A program made the position numbers and the translations under genes. A stretch of DNA of 64,000 bases from Limanda limanda (lineage: Eukaryota; Chordata; Actinopteri; Pleuronectiformes; Pleuronectidae), in the NCBI RefSeq assembly GCF_963576545.1, contig NC_083647.1, forward strand, positions 372,001 through 436,000, written 5' to 3'. Numbering within the stretch: position 1 is the first letter of the stretch; each line of letters starts with the position of its first letter. The notes under the pieces are model-generated. The model was given only the letters and a program-made list of their open reading frames with translations. It was not told the origin of the DNA and ran no database searches. This document shows, piece after piece, positions 1 through 12,200 of this stretch.

Positions 1-671
1 GGGGAGCGACTAACTACACCTGGCTCTCGTTGTTTGAGGCTGCGTATGTTCTCCACAAGCGTCCTCGTGTCGTCTCTTGAGTAAGTGAAGCTGCTCAAAG
101 ACCCTATGGATGGCTAATCGAGACCTGTAGAGCTGTGTGTTCTCCTCCCTTATCATCCCCAGTCCCTTGTGGAAGCCGGATGAGCCATATTTTTCTTCAG
201 GTTCTCTTCCACCAAAGGGTGGGTATTGGGGGGATGATGATTAGTGAAAGTTGCGTCTGGGAGTCTCCCCCCATTGATAGAACCCCTTCTCACCTGTGTT
301 CGTGCTGTGCTCATGCGATGTGTTGCCTGTGTACTACGAATTGGAAAGTCCACTTCGTAGTCATCCATATGAAGTGGTGGATGTCTTTGGACGGGCTCCT
401 CTGCTTTATTGTTGCATCTTTATCCTTGAGTAAAGACTCCGGCTAGAAGGACCAAAATATTGGTGAGGATTATATTCAAGGACTGTATTTTCTGAACTTA
501 TTCTGATTAGCCGATTCTGATTCCAGCTCCGCTCCAGGTGGGCCTGCTAAAACGTGGCTCAGACGGCTTCTATCTCTGACAACCCTTTATTTGCAACAGC
601 ACAGTACAAACATATGCCTATGAAAGGCAGGGCAGAATGGGTGTGGCATGGTTGTGGTAATTTCGGATATA
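1..671 (-). other. LTR-retroelement-like leader and gag start, fragment
   Basis: This is galc intron 5. Read on the minus strand it ends an LTR-like segment near 464 (CA terminus), followed by a leader and an open frame from 368 to 153 whose peptide (start MDDYEVDFPIRS) is not a known host protein and resembles the start of a retroelement gag. No second LTR or target duplication is visible because the segment runs off the window and is cut by the hAT element at 680. The family (BEL or gypsy) is not settled, and a plain intron sequence remains possible. Confidence 0.3.
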
Positions 672-1257
672 GTAAAAGCTAGGGCTGAACGATTTGGGAA
701 AATATTCTAATTGCGATTTTTTTCCCCCCAATATTGCGATTGCGATTTAATTTTTTTATTTGATTGATTTTTTTTCCCAACAAAACGTAATGAATGATTT
801 AAATGACCAACATAATATTAATACATTTAGTGTAAAATATTCTTTAAAATTATAGGTGTCTTACTGCTCCCAAGTCAGTAACATTTCACACAACTGAAAC
901 ATAGAATTTGCCTCTACTATACTTTGAAAATATTTTGTAAAATCAAAGTAAATAAAGTTATAAATAAACGGAGAAATGCAGAGACCACAAAGTCAAACAG
1001 TACAACTGCATGTATGAACAGTTTCCTGAAGCTAATGAAATGGTCCCACTCCTCAGACTTAGATTTTTAACCCTTTCGCAGGGTTTCCCTCAGAAAACTT
1101 GCTAAGCCTGGTGGTAGGGCCGCTAGAGAAGCCGACCGGCGGCTGACCAACGGCCGACCCTGTTTTTGTAAAAAAAAAATGTTAAAAGTTGAAAGGAATT
1201 TTGAAATTATGACAATTATGTGTTATTGTAAGACATTTATTAACAATACTTATTAAC

Positions 1258-2218
1258 TAGTGCTGTCAAAAGATTAAAATTTTTAATCGCGATTAATCGC
1301 AAATTTGTATCTATTCTAAATGTCCCTTCATTTATTTTTTTTCCATCATTTTTTTTCCGTTTTAATGCTCTTATCAACATGGAAAAGTGGATTGACCTGC
1401 TTTATGCAAATGTTTTATTTAATTGAAAAAAAACATTGCCAAACAGGGCGGTACAAAATAAAATTATAAAGTGCACATTTCAGGTGAACAAGGACTCAGC
1501 CTATAGTGCAGTTAAACCATGGCTTAATATTAAAAAAATTCAAGTTTGCTGTGAACATAGCAGTCAGGCCTCTTATTTCAGAAACAATGAACCATAACAG
1601 TTAGGTTACCAATAAAAGGTAAGCGTACTACTTCTTTGCTTTCAGCCAGCTACTCAAACAGACAAGCAACAAGATAACAAACAAACAAAATACACAGGCA
1701 AGTGTCGGCCTACTTTGAAATAAATTAAACACAGAACTTTGTAGGGCTATTTGAGTCCTCCCCATATTTGTGGAAAATTTATGAAATAAGAAGTACCCTA
1801 TTTTTAAATAAATAAAACCATATAGCTGCAGCCTAATAGTGTAACGGACTGGGTTTATGTTTATGTTTGGTTTTGACGTTCAGTAAAACACTGTGTTGAA
1901 GGAGCGTTCTGATGTCTGAGGGTCAGTGAAGGGGTCGGGGTGGGCCATGTGACTGTTTGGACCAATAGGATGGGCTTGTTTTGGGATCGGGGGCCAATGA
2001 GGAAGTGAAGGGTTGTTGATGTGTGCGAGTGACGGAGTAAGAGCGAGAAGTGCACATGTTCGTGTAGAGGAAAATAAAAGCTTCTAAACTACGAAGAAGT
2101 TCCGTGTCCTGTGGAAGCGGGGACGCTACAATAGCTTAAAAATATATATTTTAGTTGGCGAAATATTAAAACAAAAAGCGAGAGCAGGTCAGACTGGATC
2201 CGAACAAAGATACTGAAG
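1258..2218. mobile_element. hAT element C1 (left part), nested in B
   Basis: It starts with TAGTGCTGTCA followed by repeated ATTAATCGC motifs and is colinear with the complete copy at 14642-15769 from its left end to about 2218, with high identity. The right terminus is missing here. The homology is interrupted by the solo LTR at 1840-2130. The element is non-coding. Confidence 0.75.
1840..2130 (+). mobile_element. Solo LTR
   Basis: A 291-bp segment with TGT...ACA termini interrupts the alignment of the two C-type hAT copies. It is flanked by ATAG on both sides (1836-1839 and 2131-2134), so it is a clean insertion relic left by LTR-LTR recombination. An AATAAAA poly(A) signal lies near 2071. 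A related LTR piece lies at 60417-60574. Confidence 0.8.
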
Positions 2219-2558
2219 CTGCAGCTGCCGAAGAGGGACAATTTCTTACGGTGTTTCTAAGTTGTTTAAAGTGTTATTAAGGTGTACGGTGACAAGGACG
2301 GTTCAATAAACGGCCTGAACATCAGTTAAGTCTCATCAAACTTTCGGGGGATCTGCTACACCGTCTTTGGTATCATGTTTCTGGTGCATAACATTTTTTT
2401 TTTTTTTTAAATAAACAAGCGACGCTTAGCCTGGCGATGGGGGGAGAAAAGCCTGGCGGCCCGCCAGGCCTATAGAGCACTGGAGGAAACCCTGCTTTCG
2501 AACACAAGTCACGTAACAGACAGAGTGTGTGTGGAGCAGACACAGCAGACATGAGGCG

Positions 2559-2857
2559 GTGTAAAGACCTTGCGCATCCCGTTCATGTCCGGGTGGTCGT
2601 GCAGCGGTATGGAGGCGCCGGGCCTCTGCAGGAACACCCCCATGCTGAACACCTCCGTCTCGCAGATGAGCCCCGCTGCCCCGGAGCTTGGCTTGGTATA
2701 CGGGGAGGTATATTCAGGTCCGCCGCCGGCACCGCGGTCAGCAGCGAGATGAGCTCGCTCTATGTTTCCGCCACGTCGAAGACTTGAGGCCCCTGTAGGT
2801 GACGCAGGCCTGTTTCACTATCTTCTGGATTAGCGGAGTTTTGTTGTCCCGTGGCAT
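2559..2857 (-). pseudogene. ado: Captured fragment of ado (2-aminoethanethiol dioxygenase)
   Basis: On the minus strand a start codon at 2857-2855 opens the peptide MPRDNKTPLIQKIVKQACV, which is the recognisable amino terminus of vertebrate ADO, the iron-dependent cysteamine and N-degron cysteine dioxygenase. After frameshifts the downstream frames give ADLNIPPR and then CETEVFSMGVFLQRPG and IPLHDHPDMNGM. The last contains the HDH metal-ligand motif of the cupin fold. Roughly the first 105 residues are covered, about 40% of the protein, with a GC-rich 5' UTR-like stretch up to about 2900. The region is broken by at least two frame changes, so it is not functional. It sits between the right end of hAT B and the right terminus of hAT A1, which points to capture by the transposon. 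Vertebrate ADO is intronless, so absence of introns does not distinguish DNA capture from a retrocopy. Confidence 0.85.
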
Positions 2858-3185
2858 TCTGGCTGCGGCTGAGGACATCAGCCCGGTGCCCTACTCTTGT
2901 ACGAACGTTATAATCGCGCACGTTGCGATTACGTAATTGCGATTTATCATATCGCGATTTTATCGCAAATGCAATTAATCGTTCAGCCCTAGTAAAAGCA
3001 CAGAAAAAGTATTTTACACAATATGGGGCCTTTAAGTTCAGTTGCATTTAAACACTTTTCCATAAAAAAGTTACAAACAGTATTATTCTGTAATAATACA
3101 TAATAATTATGTTGAGTAAATATTGGGTTGCAACAGAATTGGACAAGTTTGCAATGTAACTAAACTTTAACCTTCCTCTATTTAG

Positions 3186-3224
3186 ATTTGGAATGAGCGA
3201 ATCTACAACAGCAAGTACATCAAG
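3186..3224 (+). CDS. galc: galc exon 6 (39-bp microexon with catalytic acid/base)
   Basis: The exon encodes [13 protein letters not shown] between a TTTAG acceptor and a GTAATA donor, phase 0 on both sides. WNE is the clan GH-A signature; by family knowledge its Glu is the proton donor. The size equals the smallest human GALC exon. Confidence 0.95.
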
Positions 3225-6200
3225 GTAATACTTAACTCTTTCAATGTCCTTCCACTGATTTGACTGACAAATGTGCATTATGTGTAAACTTAGTTTCAGT
3301 GATGATGGAGAAAAACAGCCACCAACAGCTAGCTGGGTTCCTCTGAGAGCATGTCTTTGTTGTCAAGGTGCTCCGGAACACTCTGGATAAAGTTGGTCTA
3401 ACTGGCCTTGGCATCATTGCAGCAGACGGTGATTGGACCATCGCTAAATCTATGATTGCTGATCCACCCCTCAATGATTCTATTGAGGTGATTGGGTAAG
3501 TACAGTCGACTTGAAGTCCTGTGCAGGGTGGCATGAAATTCTACGCTTAAAAAAAACAACTGCTCATTAGACCCAATAGTGCAGCAATTAGAATATAAAG
3601 TCATGAGTGGATTGTCTCCATGTGCTGTGAGATCACTGAGGGACCATGGTGGACTGTGTCTGTCGACTCCTTCCTCTTTAACTATGAGCTGGATGTTTGT
3701 GGCTGTTATTCCTGTTGGACTGAGAGACAAAAGCTCAGTCATTTATGCTCATGCTACTATCCAGGAGGATAGTAGCATGTCTATGCTTCATGCTAATATC
3801 CAGGAGGTTAGAAGCATGAGGATTTAGTTATTTCCCTCTGAAGCATGGACCACTGATTTTGATGTTGCAAACTGTATGCTATATTGCTGCTATCATGGAA
3901 AGTAAGAATTTTTTTTTTCTGAGCTGATTTTAAAACTCACTACCTATTACCTTCATCTTACCATGGGATTACTGTAAACTGATCACAGTTACAATTCCAC
4001 ATACAAAAATCAATGGAGCTGAGCAGACATTTTTTTATCAAATTAATTGTTTTTCCTAAAATGTTTTATTCCTCAATCTACAATATCCATTTTCGCATCT
4101 CCACTACTAATGTTGCAGCAAGGCGGTAGTTGATTTACATTGCTGCTAATAATAACTTAAGTTATTTCACCATGCTCAAATATTTATTTTTTCTGAAAAA
4201 GTAATGTAGATGATGACTCGACTCGCTTTCAATATTCCGTGAGTATGTGAGCATGTAATAGTTCTTTAGTCATGAGTGGATAGCATTGGCTGTGTAGTTA
4301 CTATTTAAAGAAAATGTAGATCCATTAAAGATAAAAACTTGTGACTTACTCAAAATTTCAGATCTGCCTATATTGGTAAATATGTTGACAACTATTTTTA
4401 TTACTATTATATACGACTATTCTACAGATTTTGCTGCTAATATTCCAAAGAAAACAAACAAAACTTTGGATACATTCATGGAATAAGAAAAAATGTATGT
4501 TCCCAGGATAAATTATAGTGCTAATTCAATACTATGATATCATTTAATTCTCAAGAATAAAATTAATATTAATGATATTCAGTCTTTTGGAATTTAAAAC
4601 CTGATAATTCAACTGATTACTTATTTTGTCAAAAAATATCTGTTAATAATTAAAAGTGCCTGTCATCTTTGCCAAGAGCCCAAGCTGACATGTTTAGATC
4701 TCTGGACAACAATTCAAATCCTTGAGATCAACTTATTGCTATGTGCTGTAAGACAAAGTCCCGACACATCTGGTGTGGTTTCTGTGATCAAATCACATTT
4801 GCATTCACACCTGGTACTAAAGGGATAGTTCATCTAAAAATGAGAATTAACTTATCTACTCATCCCTATGCCTATAGAGAGGTGGTTGAAGTGTTTGATT
4901 CCACCAAACACTTCTGGAGTCTCAGGGGTAAACTTTGTTAGACCAAAATCTAATACAATTGCAATGTTACAGCAGAATACATCACATAAATAGCATGCAT
5001 TACTTGGGTGAAGGAATAGAAATACACAACAATATATAAAAAAAGATATAAATGTGATTTAACCGGTAAATACAGTGTAAAGATATATATTATTTGTCAG
5101 AATATGTACAGGAAAATGGATTGCACATCACGGTTTCAGCTTTCCTAAGCTGAAACCAGCAAATGTTTTGCCTAGTGAAACTATGGAAATTATTGGATGA
5201 TAAAAAAGTTCCCTTTTTATTTTCGGTTAATCAAATCCGATCCGTTTGTCCTCCATTGGTTTGGTTTTCCAGCCCACAACCTCTATTCCGCTTTCTCATT
5301 TCCAGTCAGTAGGGGTGTAACGGTACATGGGGTGGCTGTGTAAAGTGGTCTTCCTTTAACCAGAAGGTCGGCCGTCCGATCCTCAGTCTTCCCCATCTGC
5401 ATGCCGAAGTGTCCTTGGGAAAGATACAGAACACCTGAACGGCCCCTCATAGATGTTGAATGCACTAATTGTAAGTCGCTTTGGATAAAAGCATCCTCCA
5501 AAGACATGTAATGTAATGTAACATGTATCTGAACCGAAGATTTTCAGGACAGGCCTTTCGCTTTGGTAAACATGTGTACCGTACAAATGCAGCCGGTGCT
5601 GAATTTATTTGTTTGCGTACAGGACTCGAATTCTGATGGACAACTTTAAAGAAGGACCGCATTTGCAGGGCTCATGGTCTTTCCAACAACAGACCAACAA
5701 GAGTTTGAAGACCCTCCCTCATCACTTAAAGGGAGAGTTCACCGAAAAATACTCATTATCTACTCGCCACTATGCCGATGGAGGGGTGGGTGAAGTGTTT
5801 GAGCCAACTAAACACTTTTGTGGTTTCAAACAGCATTCGCAAGTCTGCTACTTGCCACTGAGGTTCTGGTCTCATCCAGACAATCTATTTTTCAGGTACT
5901 TGTTAGAAAGTGAGCCCCCCATATTCTTCTCTTTCTGGAGCCTTTTGTAAGAAAATACCAAACAACCTTTCAGTAAATCTTGCAATTATAATTAAACTCA
6001 TGTTTTCCTTATGCTCCACCTTCTTAAATGGAATAATAGTTATTCATAATTCAGCATTGTATCTTTCTCTCTTTTTAGGTTTAGCGTTTCTTACCATATT
6101 GGTCTTAATCACTATGGCTGGTGGAGTTAGAACAGGGTGTTTGTCTGGTCTGTAGGGTTAGGGTTATCCACTGATCATCCTTGAGATGTTTGTACAACTT

Positions 6201-9200
6201 GATTGGAGTCAACCTGTGGTAAATTCAGTTGAAAGGACATGATTTGGAAAGGCACACACCTGTTGATTTAAGGTCCCATATTTAACAGTGCATGTCAGAG
6301 CACAAACCAAGCCATGACGTCCAAGGAATTGTCTGTAGACCTCCGAGACAGGTTTGTATTGAGACATAGATCTGTGGAAGGGTACAGAAAAATGTCCAGA
6401 TGAGCACAGCGGAAGAAGTTTGGAACCACCAGGACTCTTCCTAGAGCGGGCCACCGGGCGTTACCAAGCAATCAGGGGAGAGGGGCCTCAGTCAGGGATG
6501 TGACTCAGAAGCAGATGGTCACTCTGACAGAGCTCCAGTGTTGCACTGGAAAGAGACGAGAACCTTCCAGAAGGACAACCATCTCTGCAGCACTCCACCA
6601 ATCAGGCCTGTATGGTAGAGTGGCCAGACTGAAGCCACTCCTCAGTAAAAGGCACATGACAGCCTGCCTGGAGTTTGCCAAAAGGCACCTGAAGAACTCT
6701 CCAACCATGAGAAACGAAATTCTCTGGTCTGATGAAACAAATATTGAACTCTTTGGCATGAATGCCAAGGGTCATGTCTGGAGGAAACCAGGCACCGCTC
6801 ATCAGCTGGCCAATACCATCCCTACAGTGAAGCATGATGGTGTCAGCATCATGCTGTGGGGATGTTTTTCAGCAGCAGGAACTGGGAGACTAGGCAGGAT
6901 CGTAGGAAAGATTAATGCAGCAATGTACAGAGACATCCTTGATGAAAACCTGCTCCAGAGCACTCTGGACCTCAGACTCTGTGAATGTCCTTGAGTGGCC
7001 CAGCTAGAGCCCAGACTTGAACCCGATCGAGATGGCTGTGCACCGACGCTCCCCATCCAACCTGATGGAGCTTGAGAGGTCCTGCAAAGAAGAATGGGAG
7101 AAACTGCCCAAAAATAGGTGTGCCAAGGTTGTAGCATCATACTCAAGAAGACTTGAGGCAGGAATTGCTGCCAAAGGTGCTTTAACAAAGTATTGAGCAA
7201 AGGCTGTGAATACTTATGTACATGTTATATTTCCATTCTTTATTTTTTATAAATTTGCAAACATTTCAAACAAACTTTTTTCACTTTGTCATAATGGGGT
7301 ATTATGTTTGGAATTTAGAGGGAAAAAATGAATTTAATTCATTTTGGAATAAGGCTGTAACATAACAAAATATGGAAAAAGTGAATCGCTTTGAATACTT
7401 TCCGGATGCGATGTATATCATCATGCGCTTGTGCTCGTATGCCAAACTTGGCATAACCTTTTTGAAATTCTGTATTGTCCTCTTGGCATTAACTTTATGG
7501 TCAGATTCACTTCACAGGACTCAAGTCAAACTGGCTAAAACATACGAAGTACAGCACAGCTAAACAGTTCAACAGTTACTTATTTATTTATCTAGCACAG
7601 TTCTGAAGTGAAACTTAAAGCTGCTAAATGGAATACTATAACGGTACAATTTAAGTACAGTTGATTTTGTACATGCTGCACCTAAATTGATATTTATTTT
7701 TACTATTTTTATTTAATTTTGAGAATATTTATTTTTATTAAGTGTTTGTAAAATTGACTTTAAGGTAAGAAAGACACAGCAATAGTCTGTTCAATTGAAC
7801 AGTGTTGAATAAAAAGAAAAACAAAACAATTTAATGTTTTCTGCTCCTTATTTCCGCTGTACCAAAAATGTACCCAACCATGACCTCCAAAAGCAAGGAA
7901 CCATGTTTTGTTTTTTTTGTACTGTTACACCCCTAGCAGTCAGTATTATTATTAACCGTTTATTGTAAATAATTAATATTGGTGAGAACAAATTTGACTC
8001 CTATTGCATGTTTTACATGATCGCAGCAAATATTGTAAAGCCAACCAAGTCCATGTTGTGTAGCTCTGAATTCATGTCTCCTGTGCTCTCCTTCTTCCTG
8101 TGACTGGCTGTACCAGCTGCTGCGGTACACCCTGGATAAAAATGGCCTGGAGAGGGTCAGGATCATAGCGAGTGACAACCTGTGGGAGCCCATTGCCCTG
8201 TCACTGCTGCTTGACCCTGAGCTGAGCAAAGCTGTAGACGTGATAGGGTAGGATCCTCTGAGCATGAAGCCTGTTGTTTTCAGTCTCTATGATTCGGTCT
8301 GAAAATACTTTGCTAAATTAGCTTCTCTGAAAGCTGTTGCGTTTATGAGACGTGTGTTTAAACACACCGTGCACACACATTCTCCTGCTTCACACAACAC
8401 GAGACATAACGTGACGCCGCACAGCTAGGACATCAGGGTTAAAGTGACTGGAACGATCTGGAGTCATGATCCGACACCACCAATAAGTTCTAAGTGTGAA
8501 TGATTAGAAAACATTAGAGGAGCAGAGTCACTTGTTGACCTGTGGAGTAATACACTTCAGTGCAGTGGCGCTGCTAAGGGGGGGGGCACCTTGATACAGT
8601 AAAGGCTAAAATCTGAATTTGTCCTTTTAAGCCTTAGTTGCAGCACACAAGTCTTATCGGAATGAATGTCAAATCAGTGTGGATAGCACTGACCACTGTC
8701 ATAGACTTAATGTTGTAGTCAGATTTTTTTACTTGATTTTGTAAATTACAGCACAGTAGTGCACAGAGTGAAGATGCTCACCTCTATTGGCTACTGTAAA
8801 TGCCAGTCAATATTAATAGACAACTTCCTCCTGTTCCTTCCTCGTGTTTTGACTTGACACACACACACACCTTTAATATACAAATGTCATCGATCCTCTC
8901 ACTGAAAAGCTTTCATTACAGTTTCATCAGTACAGAAAGTATGGATTTATAGTCACCTGGAGCATTAGTCAGATATTACACTTAAATAGCTGTTGAAGTT
9001 TTAATATGTTCTTGAGTCTGTTAGAGGGTTTTATCCACTGTCTGATACTTCTGATTATTGTCTTTAGTAGTGTCATAAGTATTTTGCTTGTCATTTAAAC
9101 AAGCTCAAATCTCAAATAAAAACTTTCAGCAATTTGAACTTAAATCCTGTGTCTGCCTTCATCTGCAAGTGGAGACATTCATTTATGGATTTTTTCTCTG

Positions 9201-12200
9201 TGACATATGGTTGATTAGACCACATCTAATATCAACCTGTTTGTGTTCCTGAACACAGATGTTTCATTTCCAAAATGTGAAACTCATGTATGTATACATT
9301 ACATTAAATACCTTGTGTGTTGAATGTGTGTGACGTCTAGGGCTCATTACCCAGGCACCAACACAGTGACGGACGCCCTCAAGACGCAGAAGAAGCTCTG
9401 GTCGTCCGAGGACTACAGCACCTTCAACGATGAGGTCGGAGGAGGCTGCTGGGCTCGCATCCTCAACCAGAACTACGTCAATGGTCACATGACTGCGTAA
9501 GAAAACCCAAAAGCAACTCTTTGTTATTTAGCAAACGTGTGTGATGAACTTTAAAGGGATAGATCAAAGAAAAATGAAAATTCATTCATCTACTCGCCAG
9601 TATGCCTAAATAAGTTATTCTTTCATTTTCAAAATATTATTAACATGAATTCTTAAACATTTTGATCACAGAAAGAGAAAATATTTCATTTAAAAATCAT
9701 AAACAGACGAAGAATTACCAACTGTAGGGAGGTGAGGAGTGAGCTATCAGGTCCCTGATAGTGTATCTTCTTCCAGCACCATCTCCTGGAACCTGGTGGC
9801 CAGCTACTATCAGGAACTGCCGTTTGGCAGAGATGGGCTGATGACGGCTGAAGAGCCATGGAGTGGCAACTACGTGGTGGAATCTCCAATCTGGATCACA
9901 GGTTTGATGAAGTTTCTAAGTAACAGAAATAAAGCTGATAAGGAAAGCTACTGCGGATAGAGGACAGTTACAGGACCTCTGAATGTTGTGGCACCTTAAA
10001 AAATACTTGTGGTTCTGCAAAGAATATCAGCAAAATGAAGTGTTTTCTTTTAGCGCTTAGTTTTCAGAAATGCTTTAATAATTACTTGATCATTGCATGC
10101 TGTTGTTTCCCTTATAGCCCACACCACACAGTTCACCCAGCCAGGATGGACCTACCTGCAGACTGTTGGACATCTTGCACTAGGGGGAAGTTATGTTGCA
10201 CTTACTGATGGGAATGGAAACCTCACTGTTGTCGTGGAAACTATGGCAAGTTAGGCTTTCCTATTTAACAAATTGGATCTTAAAAATGTTTTGAAATAAT
10301 TTTTCTTTAATTTGAAGTAATCACTTTAAAAATAAGTTTTTAAGGGTATAGCTGTTCAGAGAAGGAAGACTGCAGAGCCATAGGGTTTAAAGGAAGCTCA
10401 GCTCTCAGGTTTTCAGCTCCATATATATAATAACAAAGCAATACATCAGTATCTCCAAGAAGTCATAATCTCACAAACAAAATGATTAACCTAATTCAAC
10501 TTATCCCCATTAATTCTAACAATCACTGCGACTTTAACACAAATTTGACTAATCATCATTGGTTCCAGCAAGTTTCACCACCATAGAAAAACCACTGAAC
10601 CCCATACACATTTACTTTCATCAACACATGATGTTGTTTCATCAAAACTCACTTTTGCGACAGGAAGTCTGACAATTACCAACAAAAAGTATTCCTAATA
10701 CTGTGCATGGTGATTCCCTGAGGTTCTGCATCAAGATGTGGTTAAATCATTTTGTACCACACATGCAACGGCAGAAAGATGTGGACAACAGACAACTTTG
10801 GGTGTGTGAGACAATAGTTAAGGAATAAAAAGTCTCAAAATGTTTAAACATGGTGTGAAAGCTTTATGTTTTCATTCTCAAAGAAAACATGACAACATGC
10901 ATCCACCCTTTTCAGCTGTGGATGCACTGGCTCCTGTTAGCGACAGACAAACCCGGCTGCTATATTGTGAGACAGATGCACATCTAGATACAAAATTTAA
11001 ATTCTGTTCAAATGTGCAAATGTCTGATGTATAGTATTTCAAATAAACAATAAAGGTCTTTTGAAGTGGAAGTTTCTTTAAAAAAGCAATTGTAAAATAA
11101 AACAACATTCAAACATGCATATACAGATTTAATATATGAGACAAAAATAATAACACTGCTCTTACTCTGCATTATTGGATGTTTCCTTCACAGACTCGGG
11201 ATCATTCAGTGTGCATAAGACCTCCACTCCCTCAATTCAACGTGACCTCCCAGAATGCAACTTTCCAGCTGAAGGGATCCTTTGTATGTTTCTCATCAAA
11301 CTGCAAACAGTTATTGAGTGATTATTTTTTTCTTATTCAAGGTTACATCTTTTTCTCAGGCCAACGTCAAGGAGCTGCAAGTTTGGCGGTCACAGTTTAA
11401 CTTCAAGGCAAAAAAGTCTGTCTTTTTTCAGAAGCTACCTCCTGTAAAGGTAAAGGCACAGTTCAGAATCACCTGAACCTGCAATCTTCTTGCCGGAAAT
11501 ATACTGAGCTAAGAATTTAAAAAGGTCTAATTTGTCTTTTACAACTTTAGTTATTAAATGGATCATTCACATTAAATGTGGCTGAAGATGAGGTCTACAC
11601 AGTAACTACCATTACAACCGGACGGAAAGGCAGTTACCCAAACCCACCTCCTTCAGCACGCTTCCCTAAAGTCTACAAGGATAACTTTAATGTTCGTAAG
11701 TATAATAAACAGAACCCAAGCAATGATGGAACTTCTACACATGACTTAATTTGCCTCAAATAGATGATTTTCAGACTATTTTCAGAGTCTTTGCAGGTGC
11801 AGGAAATATTGAACTTAAGCGTAGCAGTAGAAAATTCATTGAAAGGCATTAGGTCTGGCTATGTACCCACAACATAAACTATATTTGGTAAAGCATTGTT
11901 TTGTACTATCTTTGTATTAACATCCTGTAGGAAACCCACCATTCACTGAAGCTCCAGACTTTGCTGACCAAACAGGCGTGTTTGAATACTACATCAACCT
12001 GACTGACCCTGGACCTCACATCTTCACCTTGCGACAGGTTCTTACTGAGAGACCTGTCACGTGGGCGTCTGATGCTGACCAGACCATCAGTGTCATAGGA
12101 GATTATTTGTGGTGAGATGATGCTACTTAAACAAAAATATAAATGCAACACTTTTGTTTTCATTCCCATTCTTCATGAATTGAAGTAAAATATGTAAGAT

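Larger units (their letters stand above)
1079..2494. mobile_element. hAT-like element B nested in A1
   Basis: Inverted termini CAGGGTTTCC and GGAAACCCTG bound this segment. The flanks share CTTTCG (1073-1078 and 2495-2500), shorter than the 8 bp expected of hAT, so the target duplication may have decayed. It contains element C1 and a solo LTR. Near its right end, 2226-2361 looks like a small LTR fragment (TG start, CTACA end, AATAAA at 2307), but this is weak. Confidence 0.6.
680..2991. mobile_element. hAT element A1 (outer shell of nested cluster)
   Basis: The terminal inverted repeats are TAGGGCTGAACGATT on the left and its complement on the right (AATCGTTCAGCCCTA). The element is flanked by a perfect 8-bp target duplication, GTAAAAGC, at 672-679 and 2992-2999, which is diagnostic of the hAT superfamily. 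No transposase frame is left. The interior is occupied by a second hAT element (1079-2494) and by a minus-strand fragment of the host gene ado (2559-2857). A relative with the same left terminus begins at 59686. Confidence 0.85.

Noticed and set aside
2527..2787. Plus-strand frames over the ado fragment
   Set aside because: The GC-rich minus strand reads recognisable ADO, and the plus frames are its shadows.
3398..3742. 114-residue minus-strand frame over exon 7a
   Set aside because: Antisense of the galc exon and intron. No motif, and the plus-strand exon explains the coding signal.
6802..7200. 132-residue minus-strand frame
   Set aside because: It is the antisense of the Tc1 transposase remnant.
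3186..8247. Exon 7a as a remnant of a second, tandem galc gene
   Set aside because: No other duplicated galc exon is present around it, and it lies between exons 6 and 8 in the right order, so a single-exon duplication is simpler. Exons upstream of the window could not be examined.
8560..8600. CAGTGGCG and G-run as a transposon end
   Set aside because: No matching inverted end or target duplication found.
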